Source: Cynocephalus volans
Taxonomy: Eukaryota > Chordata > Mammalia > Dermoptera > Cynocephalidae
Reading direction: 5' to 3'
Length of the DNA: 64,000 nucleotides
Assembly (NCBI RefSeq): GCF_027409185.1
Contig: NC_084474.1
Coordinates: 93,809,005 to 93,873,004, forward strand
Part shown: positions 1 through 11,235 of the stretch, one piece after another
Layout: each line of letters begins with the position of its first letter
How positions within the stretch are numbered: position 1 is the first letter of the stretch
Made by a program: the position numbers and the translations under genes
Notes under the pieces: model-generated
Database searches by the model: none
The model's input: only the letters and a program-made list of their open reading frames with translations
Told to the model about the DNA's origin: nothing

Positions 1-529
1 GTGGGTGGCAGTGGATGAGCCACCTCTGTGGACTGACTTGACCCTGTGCGACATGGTGAGAGATGCCTTCTGAGACCTGGGATCTGAGCCTGCCCTCTCC
101 CCTGCTCCTCACCACGTCTGAAACGTGGATGTCAGGGTCGCAGTGCCCCTGGCTAGGTCAGGCCACGTGCCTGCCTCCCCACGAAACTCTCAGGAATCAG
201 GGCACACCTCTGTTGGGCGCAGGCTCCCTGCCTAGTGGCCACTTCCTTCTCATGGCAGCCTGGGAACTGGGTGTGCTCACCACCCTGGGATTGGAACGAA
301 GCTCAGAGAAGGCCAGGAACCCACTGGTGGTCACACAGTGTCAGCAGTGGAACCACAGCTCAAACTCGCCCCCCAACCCGAGTCCAGGGTGAGGATGAGG
401 TCCCTGGGCCATCTGGTGCTCCGTCCCCAGCCTACCAGTCCATCTCCCCGCCGGACCTCGGTGTCTCGCCAGTTTGCCTCCCGCGGACAGCTCTGAGACC
501 CTCCCTGTGCCCCAGAGCCGCCCTGGCAG
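1..529. other. Unique sequence, no gene seen
   Basis: I see no repeat family or coding signal here. Several frames stay open for 100 codons or more, but the conceptual proteins are low-complexity and the frames overlap on both strands, as expected of GC-rich DNA. Confidence 0.5.
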
Positions 530-745
530 GGACCTTGGGGCCATGCCCGACCGCGCCTCCCCGCGCGGCCGGCAGATGGCGCTGCGGGCCCAGGCGGGGC
601 TGGCGCGGCGGGCGGGGCCGGGCGGGCGGGGTCTGCGACCCTGCAGAAGGGACACGTCGGACTGGCAGGAGGGGCGTTATGGGCCGGGGTGGGCCCTGGC
701 CCCGGTATTCCGCTGTTTAAGGGCCGTGGCTGGGGCGGCTTGGCG
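530..745. promoter_or_regulatory. CpG-rich, GC-box-rich promoter-like segment
   Basis: CpG density rises sharply over about 150 bp, with repeated GGGCGG/GGGGCGG GC-box motifs around 594-635, in sequence that is otherwise CpG-poor. It is followed by a weak TTTAAG AT-step at about 715. This composition is typical of a small CpG-island promoter. No exon with a good start codon and donor can be tied to it, so direction and product are unknown. It could be an upstream promoter for the gene at 7115-11645 or for a non-coding transcript. It could also be only a GC-rich patch. Confidence 0.4.
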
Positions 746-924
746 AGGGCCCCAGCTGAGTCCCACCGCCGCGCCTTTGCATAGGCCGGGCCCGCTCTTC
801 AGGGGACCCTACAGGAGGCTGCTGCTACCACCTCAGGAGCAGGGGCCGACCCTGCTCCCCAGGCGCCTTCTCCCTGCCCTTCCCAACTCTCCTGCATCTT
901 AGGTTCCAGCCAGGTCAGCCCTCT

Positions 925-1100
925 GAGGCCTTGCAGGTGCCTTTCTCCTGGAATGCGCCCCGCCTCTCCACTTTCCTAAAGAAAGTCCTTGCATTTTCCT
1001 GTTTGTCCCTGGAGACTCCCAGCCCAGGCCACCTCCTCCGTGTAGCCACCCCTGGTTTCTCTGGGCTCCCATAGCATTTATTCTTGCTATGGTTCGTTCA
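925..1100 (+). mobile_element. Old L2-like LINE fragment
   Basis: The text from the CTCCTGGAATGC region through the CCCCTGGTTTCTC and CATAGCATTTATT segments resembles the 3' part of L2 elements. It is diverged and short. Confidence 0.35.
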
Positions 1101-1282
1101 GCCGTGCTGGGTGCATCTGGGAGGCGGGATGGTGGACACTGTGGTAGTGTCTGTAAGTGACAGGAGGGGCCAGGTGGGCACCTGTGGCCCTTCTCCAGCT
1201 AGGTCCCTCCACCAGGTCCACTGCCCTAAAGTCTCACTCCCTGACGGTCCCTTCCTAGGAGCACAATGGCCCTGTTTCACCA

Positions 1283-2475
1283 ACTGACACCCTAACAAAA
1301 GACCTGAAACTGTAAAACTCCTGGAAGAAAACAGGAAAAGCTGCTTGACACTGGTTTTGGCAATGATTTTTTGGATGTGAAACCAAAAGCACAGACAAAA
1401 CAAGCAAAAATAGACAAGCAGGAATACAGCAAACCCAGAAGCTTCTGCACGGTAAAGGTAAAGGAAACGACAGAAAGAAAAGAGCCAACTGGCGGGGGTG
1501 GGGCGGGTACTTGCAAACCCTGTATCTGGTAAGTGGTTAATATCCAAAATATACAAGGAACTGCTATAACTTAATAGCAGAAAACCAGATAACCCAATTA
1601 AAGAATGGGCAAAGGCCTTGAATAGACATTTCTCCAAAGAAAACAGACAAACGGCCACGGGGAAATGCAAATTAAAACCATAAGGAGATATCGCTTCACA
1701 CCTGCTAGAATGGCTATTATCAGAAAAGCCAGAGATAACAAGTGTTGGCCAGGATGTGGAGACAGGATGTGCACCTTGCTGGTGGGAATGTGAGATGGTG
1801 CAGCTGATCTAGAAAACAGGAGGAGTTTTCTCGAAAAATTAAAACTACACCTACCATACGATCCAGCCATCCCACCATTGGGTATATACCCAAAGGAAAG
1901 GAAATCAGGATCTTGAAGAGATGTCTGCACCCCCATGTTCACTGCAGCATCATTCACAATAGTCAACATATGGAAACAAACTACGTGTCTGTGGGCAGAT
2001 GAATGGGTAAAGAAAATGTGGTATATACATACAATGGAATAGTATTCAGCCTTAAGCAGGAAACCCGCCATATCCACAACATAAATGAACTTGGAGGACT
2101 CTGGGCTAAGTGAAGGAAGCTGGACACAAAGACAAATGCTGCATGGTTCCACTCACACGTGGAACCTAACAGAGCCACAGTCACCGAGGCAGAGAGCAGA
2201 ATGGTGGCTGCCAGGGCTGGGAGCGGGGAAATGGGGAGTTGCTGTTCAAAGGGTATAAAGTCTCAGTTATGCAAGATGAATCAGTTCTAGAGCTCTGCCG
2301 TGCAACACTGTGCTTGGGGTTAACAAGACTGCACTGTACACTTGAAAGTTTAAGAGGGTAGGGCCGAGCCCGTGGCACACTCAGGAGAGTGCGGCCTGGG
2401 AGCGCGGCGACGAAAGAAAGTTTAAGAGAGTAGATTTCATGTTACGTATTCTTACCACAGACAAACAAAGACAAC
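1283..2475 (+). mobile_element. L1 LINE 3' end (old L1M type), sense strand
   Basis: The plus strand carries the recognisable order of an L1 tail: the end of the reverse-transcriptase ORF (AATGGGCAAAGG at about 1604, the TTCTCCAAAGAAAACA segment at about 1630, GGTATATACCCAAAGGA at about 1880, GGAATAGTATTCAGCC at about 2036), then a 3' UTR ending in a TTACCACA-type segment at about 2452. The reading frame is broken by many substitutions and gaps, so no protein can be made. The copy is 5'-truncated and interrupted at 2362-2415 by a younger SINE. No clear target duplication for the L1 itself is visible. Confidence 0.85.
2362..2415 (+). mobile_element. Truncated tRNA-Ile-type SINE monomer with target duplication
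   Basis: A 54-bp insert beginning GGCCGAGCCCGTGG and ending GCGACGAAA lies between two 18-bp direct repeats, GAAAGTTTAAGAGGGTAG (2344-2361) and GAAAGTTTAAGAGAGTAG (2416-2433), which differ at one position. Removing the insert and one repeat restores a normal L1 3' end, so this is a clean retroposition event. The insert corresponds to the 5' half of the tRNA-like unit seen at 56609-56540 on the other strand, including the A-box region. The B-box half and long A-tail are absent; only AAA remains. Such short copies may come from internally deleted RNAs or early-ending reverse transcription. Confidence 0.75.
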
Positions 2476-3394
2476 AGCCATTGCACACCCCCACCCAGCC
2501 TCGATTGGCAGAGCTGGGATCCCTCTAGGGCTCCATCCTGAGCAGATGCTTTGGACTCTAATTCTTGCTCCAGCACTGCCTGGCTGAGGGGGTCACTGAC
2601 CCCTCTGAGCCTCGCTGTCCCCACGTGCACAGCAGGGACAGAACCGAGCCGTCTGTCAGGGTGGTAGTGAGAGCACGCACCTGACAAGCCCACACTGTCC
2701 CTGGCCCCTGGGGTCTGTCCCTGTTCTGCCGGCAGGTGAGTCCCTTTGCAGAGGCTGCCCAGGAAGAGGTCCCTCTCCAAGGCTCTAGGGCCCATGGGAT
2801 GGGGGACGGCCTGGTGCCAGCAGAAAGCCCCTGTCCCCAGGCCGGTGTGCTGCCCAGAGACTCCTCTTCATCCTCCAGGGCTCCCGTCCTCCCTTCACTC
2901 CCCTCTCCTAATCTTTCACAGAAAAAAGAAAGGGAAAAGGAAAAAAAAAAAAAGGTTTTCTCCTGCAATTTCTGAAAATGAGATTTTAAAAATGACTCCT
3001 GGCAGTGGTGGCACAGGAGGGCTGATCTGGTGAGCTCTAGCTGAGCAGGGCTGGTGCAGAGGCCTGCTTGCCCCTCTGCCCCCCACAGTCACACTTGGGC
3101 CCGTGGCCTGCAGGCCTTTGCCACCATGCTCCTGCTCCCTCCGCCTGGCACTCTCTTCTCAGGAAGGAGGCAGGACAAGGGAGAGGTGCAGTGGGGGGCC
3201 GCTGGGGGAGAAGGGAGGTGGCGCTGCTGCTGGAGGAGGAAGGGATGTTGGGCCCGACCCTGGGCTGGAGAAGGGGTTGGCTCTTGCTGGTCTCCCCGGT
3301 CTCGCTGAGTGCCTTCGCCCTTTCTCTTGGCTCACTGCTCACCAGCTATGGGGCTTCCTGACTGTTTCTTGTTCCTTGGGTGCCCTGTGCTTTT
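2476..3394. other. Unique sequence with short purine tract
   Basis: No gene is seen. A purine-rich run (AAAGAAAGGGAAAAGG followed by a 13-A run) lies at about 2926-2955. The rest is GC-rich unique sequence. Confidence 0.45.
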
Positions 3395-3665
3395 CCCTGC
3401 CACAGGACCTTTGCACATGCTGCTCCTCAGACCCCTTTCCCTCCCTTCACATGGCATACCCCACTTACCCTCAACTTCCCTGAGAGGCTGTCCCAGACAC
3501 TGAACGGTACATGGAGTGTCCAACAGACACCCCTGCCTCTGTCATAGCTCCCTGAAAATTTCTTTATCCCAGTTGGCATCTATCTATTGGTTTCTTTGTC
3601 TTTCGTCTAGTTCCCAGCTGACAACTGTGAAAGCTGTCTGATGGCAGGGACTGGGGAGCAGATGC
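3395..3665 (+). mobile_element. L2 LINE 3' region fragment
   Basis: Recognisable L2 landmarks occur in order: CAGGACCTTTGCACATGCTG at about 3404, then CTTCCCTGAGAGGCTGTCCC at about 3475, then the GATGGCAGGGACTGGGG-like block at about 3640. The copy is diverged and non-coding. Confidence 0.65.
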
Positions 3666-4013
3666 TACTGGCCCAACCGGATCACCTGGGCTCTTGCCAC
3701 TCCTGCCCTGCACCTGCTGGCTCCCGTGGCTCCTAGTCTGAGGGGCCCTCTCACCACTGGTGGAAGGAGAGTCAACTCTCCTGGGAGCAGCCCTGCACCC
3801 GCGACTGGCAGGGCGGGGGGCAATGCAGAGCTCAGCCCTCACCCTCGGATGGGGTGGCTCGTGGGGTTGAGCCCCGGTGGCTGCAGAGGTGACCGCTGGC
3901 TGGGTGGCACCCTTGCTGGCCTCCTTCCTTGTCCCACTTACTCCCCTGCCCTGCAGTTTCTGCCATCACTTCCCCAGGAAGCTCGTGCCCTTACATCGTT
4001 GCCTCAGAGTCCG

Positions 4014-4447
4014 TGTGGTGGGCTGAACAATAACCGCCAAAGATATCTATATTCCAGTCCCTGGAACCTGTAATGGTTGCCTTTTATGGCAAAAACTGGC
4101 TTTGTGGCTATGATTAAATTAAGTGTCTTTAGATAGAGGGCTTATCCTGGATTATCCAGGTGGTCCCCAAATGCAATCGCATGTGCCCTTCTAAGAGGGA
4201 GGCAGAGGAGGTTTGGCACACATCAGAGGCGGTGGCCGTGTGCCAGAGAGGCAGAGACTGCAGTGAGGGGGCCGTAAGCTGAGGGTCACGGGCAGCCGCC
4301 GCAAGCTGGAGGAGGCAAGAAGGATCCTCCCCTAGGGCCTCTGGAGGGAGCGCGGCCCTGATGACACCTTGAGTTTTGGCCCAGTGGCACTATTTAAAAC
4401 CACTGCGTTTGTGGTCATTTGCTACAGCCGCCCTAGGAAAAGAATAC
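4014..4447 (+). mobile_element. MaLR LTR, MLT1-like, sense
   Basis: The segment begins TGTGGTGGGCTGAAC and shows the MLT1 order of motifs: a CCAGTCCCTGGAACCTGTAA block, a TTTATGGCAAAAACTGGC block, the purine-rich middle, GGATCCTCCCCTAGGGCCT at about 4323, GACACCTTGAGTTTTGGCC, and a 3' end near CCCTAGGAAAAGAATACA. It is a solo LTR. No flanking duplication is certain. Confidence 0.75.
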
Positions 4448-7000
4448 AACCTGCTTTGGGGGAGCCCAAACTAAGACATACTGGGTCTGTCTTAATTATT
4501 GCCACCAAATCACATGGCCACCCAGGTGTGGGTGACATTTCCCAGCCTCCCTGGTGGTCAGGAGGGCCACATGACCAAAGTCTCACCCCCAGAACTGGAA
4601 AAGTGAAGGGTGCAAGGTGCCTCTCACGTGCTTATCGGGAAGCTGCCAGTCCATGACTGCCGCACACCCCTCTTCCCGGGCTGGATGCTACGGTCACGAC
4701 TCCGCTTCCACCGTGCAGAGGACAGCAGCCGAGGGGAGCGCAGAACCACATGCTGAAGGCGCCTGGGTCCCTGCTGGCCTGTGGAGCAGAGCTGCCCTTG
4801 CGGGGGGCCAGCTGGCCTGCTGCACGATAGGCACTGTATTTGGGGGTGCTCAGTCTCCTGACCAATACACCATGCTAGTGGCACTCACTGGCCTGGGCTG
4901 GGCCACAGAGGTGCTCAAGTGAAGGGCTGTAGAATGAAAATGTCAGTGCAGATCGCTCTCCTCTTGCATTAGCTCGATGGTATCCATAGCCAAGCCGCCA
5001 TCCAGAACGCTGCCTAGCCTGAGCTTTCCAGGCTGAGCTGATCTGCTGCCTACCCTGAGAGGTGGTGCTGGGCGGGGCCCTCAGCCTTCCTGTCCTTCTC
5101 CGTGTCCCAGCCCAGGACCTGGCCTGGCCAGGGGCTCCGGAAACGCTGGTGGGTGGGGATGGATGGGGCACAGGGATGCTGTTTCTTGGGACAGTGATGG
5201 CACTCAGGGCCTGGACTCAGGAATCAGAGAACTTGGACCTCAAGGTTGGAGGCTGGACCCAGAAATGACCCATGCTCTGAAGCACAGGGCCCTGGAGCAT
5301 CTCAGCGCTGTGACAGGATAGGGGAGGGAGTGCTTACACAGGGCACTAAACGGGCAAGGACTGTGCGGTCCCCACTGCGCTGGCTTAAGGAATGCAGGTG
5401 AATTCTCTGTTCCGTGCAGCGCCTCTGTCATTTTACATCAGTAAATGTAAAACACACTTGTACATTTCAGAGGAGTGCTGTGGAGGGTTCCAGTCCTAGC
5501 CCCATTTCCCTTTGAGATCAGAGGGTCTCCAACCACAGAGGCCCTGCCACGGGGTGTCCAGGAAGCCAGCCCTCCAGGGTGGGGCAATTCTTTATGACTG
5601 GGTTGAATTCTAGTTTGTTGCATTGTACCATCCCCTCTCAAAGGTACATTTATTTCCTTGCTTGACCTCAGCTGGGCTGTTTTAGTCCTGTTTTACAGAT
5701 AGGGAAACTGAGGCTCAGAGAGGCGATGTGGTTGCCCAGCCCACAGTGAGCGAGGGTCCCGCTCAGAGCCCCCGGCTCTGCTGAGCCTTCCCTCCTGCAC
5801 CTCAGGTCTGTGGAAGGTGGAAGGAGGGCGTGGGGTGTGGTTCATTTGGGGGAAGGATTGCAGCCCTCCTGCCATGGCAGGGCAGCCCCTGCCTCACGTC
5901 TGGCCTGGAGGAGGTGGCCCAGGCCTGTCCTTGAGGAGCTTCCGGTGGTGGGGGGTGAAAGACAGAGTGACTGCACAGTCTTCCCCGTAGCAACCATGGC
6001 CTCCCCTACACACTCATCTTCCTAAGTCCGAGGGTGGCACCTGACCCAAGGTATCTCAGCAGCAGGAGCCAGAGCCTGGGTGGGTCAGAGGATGCGGCCC
6101 TGAGCAGTGGGGCCCTGTTCTCCCGGAAGGCCCCCTGCCCTCTGTTGCAGTGCTGTTGGATTAGTCGGTGTCGCTGTGGTCACACTAGCCCAGGCACGTG
6201 TGACGGTTCAAATGCCACATAACAGTCTGAGGCTGGGGGTCTTCTCTCCATGGGGCCCAGGGCCCCAGCGAAGAGCAGCGAGAGCACGTCTGCTTCCTAG
6301 CCTGGGGCTGGCCCTGGCTGCCGGAGCCACCTGCAGGCCGCGTGTGGTGGGGAGTAACGCCTCCCCTGGAGAGCTTATGGGGACCAGGGATGGGCCCCCG
6401 AGGCTTCCTGTGGCTGGGATGGCTCTAAGCCCATCCCTGAGCACTGGCCATGCCATGACACACCTTGACAGGTTTTGTCCTTTCTCTGTCTCACGTCCCC
6501 TCTCCCCACCAGTGCCTGCACTGCTTTGGGAAACTCAAACTCCCATGGGCTCTTGCGGCCAGGGGCTGGGTTTGACCCATGTTACAGGGCCTACTGGAGT
6601 TGCTGAAGATGGGGGCTGCTGACCAGGAGCCCCAAGGGATACCCAAGGTCGGGCTGAGCTGGATCTAGGTCTTGGCTGCCCCGAGAGCACATACAGGCTG
6701 GGGCTGCAGACCCAGATCGACCTGAGCCAAGGGGAAAGAAGGGGCTTGGGGCCGACTCACCTTAGCAGGTTGGTGGAGACAGGCCCAAGGTCTCTGAGTG
6801 CCGGGTGGGGTCATGATAGTCCCTGAGCAAGGGCAGGTGAGCAGACCTAAGTGGGAGTGTAATCTGGGAAGGTGGCTGGTGTGTGAAGAGGGTCAAGGAT
6901 GGGAGGCTGGCCTGAACGGAGTCACTGCAGGGAACAGGTGAGGCACAGCGTGCTGGGGAGGGGTTGCAGGGCTTCCCCTCCCCCCTCCCAGCCCCAGCCC
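4448..7000. other. Mostly unique sequence upstream of the gene
   Basis: No exon is supported. About 4490-4660 looks like an old interspersed repeat that I cannot name. A MIR in reverse orientation is likely at 5690-5785 (GGGAAACTGAGGCTCAGAGAGG). The rest shows no repeat I recognise. Confidence 0.4.
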
Positions 7001-7024
7001 ACGCCCACTTCCAGGTGGGACCCC

Positions 7025-7031
7025 TTTAAAT
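7025..7031 (+). promoter_or_regulatory. TATA-like box of the two-exon gene
   Basis: TTTAAAT lies 84-90 bp upstream of the proposed start codon at 7115, after a pyrimidine/GC-rich stretch (about 6960-7015). Initiation about 25-30 bp downstream would give a 5' UTR of roughly 60 nt with no upstream ATG. The placement fits a tissue-restricted TATA-type promoter, but no initiator element is clear. Confidence 0.35.
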
Positions 7032-7114
7032 GCAAGGTTCTGTCCTCCCCAGAAGGCCCCTCCCTGGTCTCCTGGGCAGCCAGGTAAACAGAGCCTGGCC
7101 CCCAGGCTGCTGAC

Positions 7115-7181
7115 ATGGCTTCCCCCTGTTCTGGGGATCCTGGCTCTGCAGGCCTGCCCCCTCCTTCTGTAGCCACTCCAG
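7115..7181 (+). CDS. First coding exon of an unrecognised two-exon gene
   Basis: ATG at 7115 has G at -3 and G at +4, a good Kozak context. It opens 22 codons plus one base, giving a small, Pro/Ser/Gly-rich N-terminus (MASPCSGDPGSAGLPPPSVA and so on). The exon ends CCAG|GTGAGA, almost the consensus donor, in phase 1. The acceptor at 11235/11236 is also phase 1, and joining them gives a Gly codon and keeps the frame open to the stop at 11643. It is too short to be found by length alone. Support is the combination of TATA-like box, Kozak context, donor and matching phase. A second donor-like site (CAG|GTAAAC) at 7083/7084 could be an alternative 5' UTR splice. Other upstream exons cannot be excluded. 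Confidence 0.5.
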
Positions 7182-8079
7182 GTGAGACATGTGGGGGGAG
7201 GCATGGAGGAGATGGAGGGAAGGGGCATCTGGGGCTCTGATAATGTGGGAGCTAGAAACAGACATCCAGCCCCTCTTCCGGAAGGGGGCTCTGCCAAGTC
7301 ACACAGCCAGAGGGTGGCAGCAGGACGAGGCCAGGCTGGGGCATCAACCCCGCCCCTAATGGCCCTCCTTCCTGCTCTCCCCAGGGACCCTGTGCCCTGC
7401 AGACCTCAGACCCCTGGGCCTGGAGGTGGGCAGGGTCCTCCTCCTTCCTTTGGGCCTGTTCCAGATCATTCTCCTGCCTCTGCCCCTTGAAAGTCCAGCT
7501 CTGATCTCAGGACTCAGACATCCTGGGGAGGGGTGGCCTCCCACCACCCACCCCTTTGTGCAGTCACTGCACACGCTCCTCGAAGATCTTGGACCCTGCT
7601 CACTGAGCTTATCTCCGTCTCTCCTGCCACCACATGGGTGATTTCCTCCCCCGCCCGCATCCCTCGGTCCCCTGGACTCCTCTCCTCTAAGCATCTTGTC
7701 CTCCCCGCCTGGCCACCCACCTCCTTGGCCTTGTGAGCAACTAAACTGCAGCCCCTCCCCAGCCACAACCTCGGGATTCTCGCTCTGGCTCCAGCCCTCC
7801 TGTGGGGGAACCAAAGCCCACCGTTCCTACCGCCTTTCCCGCCTCCTCCCACGCCGGCTCACCCAGCTCTGCCGTGATCGTCCGTCTCCCACAACCCCCC
7901 AGCTCCCTGCCTACCCTTGCCTGCACCCATGCCTCTGGCCGGAGCTGGGGCAAACTGCTAAGTTCCTGCCCACGCGTGAGCTGTGGGGCACCTCCCGAGG
8001 CTGCCCTTCCTGGGTCTGCCCAGCCTCTCTCCTAGCAACAGCCTCGCGCCTCCTCTCCATAAGCCCCCGCTTGGCTGTC

Positions 8080-9260
8080 AGCCTTGCCCCTCTTTCCCTG
8101 AGAAGCTGGAGCCCTCAGAGGACCTCACAGGCCCACCCACCCTCACTGTGTCTGGGCTGTCAGCCCCTGCCTGCACCAGCCGAGGCCAACTTTCCGCGTG
8201 TCCCCTTCCTGCCTCCGGCTCACAGCTGTCACTCCGGCAACTCCTGCCCCTCCCCCTCCTGTATCATGACATTTTCTCTCTTTACTAGATCGTCGGCATC
8301 AACATAAAAGCATGCTGTGTGACTTATCCTGTCTCTTGACCCCACTTTTCCCTTTTAGCTCCTGCCCTGCTTCTTCCTCCCCATTTATAGCAAACTCCTC
8401 GAAGGTCATTTGTCCTTGCTGCCTCCCGGTCCTCCTCTCCCCTATGTGCTCGATCCCACTCTCATCGGGCTTTAATTTCAAGCACTTCACTAAAGCAGTT
8501 CTGGTCAAGGTCACCGATGACTTCCATGCTGCTGAGTCTGAGGTCAGTTCTCAGGCCTCATGTGACATGACCCATTGGCAGCACATGACCCAGAGTCCTC
8601 CCACCCCCACACTCAGCTTCCAGAGCTCCCTCGCTCCTGGTTTTCCCTGTGTCACTGCCTGCTCCCTTCTCATGTCCCTGACCTCGTAAGGAGGGAGGGC
8701 TGCAGGCTTGGTTCATGGACATCTCTTTCTATCTGCACTCCCTTGCTGATTTCATCCAGTTCCGTGGCTTTAAATACCACTTCTTAAGTGTTGATCTCCA
8801 GCCTGCAGCCTCTCCCCCAAGCCCAGACTCATTAAGCCAGCTGTCCTCTGCACCTCATCCCTTGCCCGTCTAATGGCATCTACCTGTCCAAAATTACACC
8901 CCTGACTCCCCCAGCCCAGCCTGCTCCTTGCCACCTCCGTAAATGTCACTTTCTTCCTTCCAGCTCCTAAACCCTCAGTGTCGCCCCTCTTCCCCCCGCC
9001 TCCGCCCACATCCTCTTATCAGCAAATCTTGCTGGTTTTATTTTGTCAAGACACTCAAATTCTGAGCACCTCTCACCACTGCTCTGGCCCCAGCCACTGT
9101 CCTGGCCACCTCAAGGGTCTCTTCACTGCTGCCCGTCCCTCCTTCCACCTGTCTGCAGGATGTCGCCAGGCTCACCCGGTGAAATGCAAGCCTGATAGTG
9201 TCACTTCTCTCATGCCCCAGGGCCATGACGGGGTGGAGCAGCACAGATGCCCTCCTGAAT
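8080..9260 (+). mobile_element. L2 LINE, long sense copy covering part of the RT ORF
   Basis: The succession of blocks matches L2 over more than 1 kb: a GGTCAAGGTCACCGATGACT segment at about 8503, a CATGTGACATGACC segment at about 8559, GGCTTTAAATACCACTTCTT at about 8767, the GTCCAAAATTACACCCCTGA region at about 8887, TCAGCAAATCTTGCTGG at about 9020 and the GAAATGCAAGCCTGATAGTG-like block at about 9180. The coding frame is destroyed by stops and gaps. The 5' boundary is vague because pyrimidine-rich sequence precedes it. Confidence 0.8.
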
Positions 9261-9509
9261 CTCAGGGGCTCGTCCACAACTCCCCTCTTCTCCAAAGCTT
9301 TTCCTTACCTCCAACCCAGAGCAACACCCATGGCCTCCCCTAACTGCCCATCTCGCTGGATGGAAGGGCCTGTGAGGCCAGGCCAGTGGCTTGGACTCCA
9401 GGGCACCCTGTGCCTCCATCCTCTCGCCCCAGGAGGCCTGCAGGGAGGAGGTGGCTAGGTGGACAGGACAGATTGTGGTTGTAAGAAGCTCTGCCCCTGC
9501 CTCATCCAG

Positions 9510-9688
9510 ATCAGAGGCTCCAGATGCAACCGTCCAGGCACTGTCCACGGTGCTGAGAGCAACAGGCCCTGAGCTGGCCCGGCTGGCCTTGCCCCAACCC
9601 CTCTCAGAGCCTCATCGGGTCCACCCCTGCCCCCATTTGGGTCAGAGGCTCCAACGCAGTCGCCTTGGTGCTGTCCACGGTGCTGACT
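9510..9688 (+). repeat. Imperfect direct repeat of about 46 bp
   Basis: A copy at about 9510-9556 (TCAGAGGCTCC, CTGTCCACGGTGCTGA) is repeated at about 9642-9688 with the same end blocks and some changes between. The intervening sequence is not repeated. It looks like a small local duplication. Confidence 0.5.
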
Positions 9689-9754
9689 TAGAAACGTACT
9701 TTCCAGTGATAAAACAGGTCAAAGCCATCTCATTTGCGAGCATGGCCCAGCAGG

Positions 9755-9870
9755 CTTGGTTGTTCCCATTTTCTAGAAGGGGAAACTGAGACTCGGGGAA
9801 GGTAAACGACTAGTCGAGGTTCTCACAGATAGAAGGAAGGACTCCGACGCAGGTCTGCTGATTCTTTGCC
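9755..9870 (-). mobile_element. MIR SINE, reverse orientation
   Basis: GGGGAAACTGAGACTCGGGG, followed by a GTCGAGGTTCTCACAG-type block, is the reverse complement of the MIR core. The copy is diverged. Confidence 0.5.
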
Positions 9871-11235
9871 TTGGGGTGCATGAGAACCCGAGTCTGTGCT
9901 GCTTATGGCTGTAGCTGAGGCCTAGGATAATGCCTGTCTGGCATGCTGTAGATGCTCAAGGAATATCTGTGTGCGGGGGAGGAGAATAATAATCAAGAGG
10001 CTCTTGCCATGCAGAGATCTGATCTTTATTTAAGGAACAAGGAGAAGCCATTGAAGAATTTAAGGAGGGTGGGGGGAAACAGGCTCTTCAATCAGAGAGT
10101 GTGGCAGAGCAGAGAGTGATCGCCCTGCCCTGGGCTCTTAATCCAGCGTCTGTGCGTGACTTTTTTGTGTTTTTGTTCTTACCAGTAAAGCAGACTAAGT
10201 ATCGTTACCCACTTCTAGGGATGCTGGGAGAAGGACCTGGGAATTCATGGTCAGTGCCTTGTGTCCACTCTCACCTCCCAGGCCTCCTGTCCTGCCTGTC
10301 CCTAGGGAGCTGCCTAGCCTTTGTCCTGCACCCACCTTGAGCTTGTCTATGTCCCTCCCTGGATTCTGCCCAAGGAGGCCAGTGCTGCTTTGCTCTCTTC
10401 AGCATCCCTGGAGCTAAGCACATTTAACACAGGGTTCCTTCCTGAGCAGAGGGCAGAGCATTGGGCACAGTGGCTCAGGCAAGGCGGGGACACAGTGCAG
10501 CAGCCTGGGCTGCCTTCTGGGGACTGTGGATGGGCTTCAAGGGTGCTGTGACAGAACCAAAACCAAACTTGCCTTCCAGACTGACTCCTCTCCCTCCTGG
10601 GTTGCTCCTCCCCCTTGACCCCAGGGTCACTTGTGTCCAGTCTGGGAACTGGGCTGTCACCCCAGGCTCCTCCCCACCTTGATCTATAAGGCCTCCGTCT
10701 CTCCCTAGTTGAGGGTTTCCCCCTCCTCATCCTCACCTGGACCTGACCTGGCCTCCAGGCTGGGCTCCTATGGTCCATTCTCTGCACAGTGGCCAGGGTA
10801 AACTCTCACCTGAGAGTGACCGCTTCACCTGCCCCCAATGCCACTGTCTGCAGGACGAACCCCGATATCCTGGGCTTGCTCAAGAGTCCTGCATGGTCAG
10901 GCTGGCCAAACTAGCCTATCCAGAACTTTCTGCCCAAATAATCTTAGCGGCATGTACTCTTCCATACCCTCAGGACCTCTCCGCCCTTCGCAGTTTGTTG
11001 GCGCCGTCCCCTCAGGGATGCAGGACACGACCTCCTGTTTTGTCACCACGTGGCCCTTACCTTACCAGCTATAAGCTTGGCCTATCAAGGCTCATTTGGA
11101 GGCTCCTTCCAGATCCTCCGTCCTCGTCTCCCGTCTGGTGGGCAGCTCGGCCTGCAGCACGGTGGCCAGACCCGCTCCTCCCGGGCCGGCTGAGCTCCCT
11201 GCACCCCGGCCCGCGCTCACTGTCCCCTCCCGCAG

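Larger units (their letters stand above)
7182..11235 (+). other. Inferred intron, 4054 bp
   Basis: The intron begins GTGAGA and ends CCCCTCCCGCAG with a good pyrimidine tract. It contains a long L2 copy, a MIR and an imperfect direct repeat, but no further exon with both splice sites that I could defend. An additional phase-1 exon in here remains possible. Confidence 0.45.

Noticed and set aside
1598-2152. 184-codon minus frame within the L1 tail
   Set aside because: It is antisense to L1. The element is sense on plus and this frame has no known homology.
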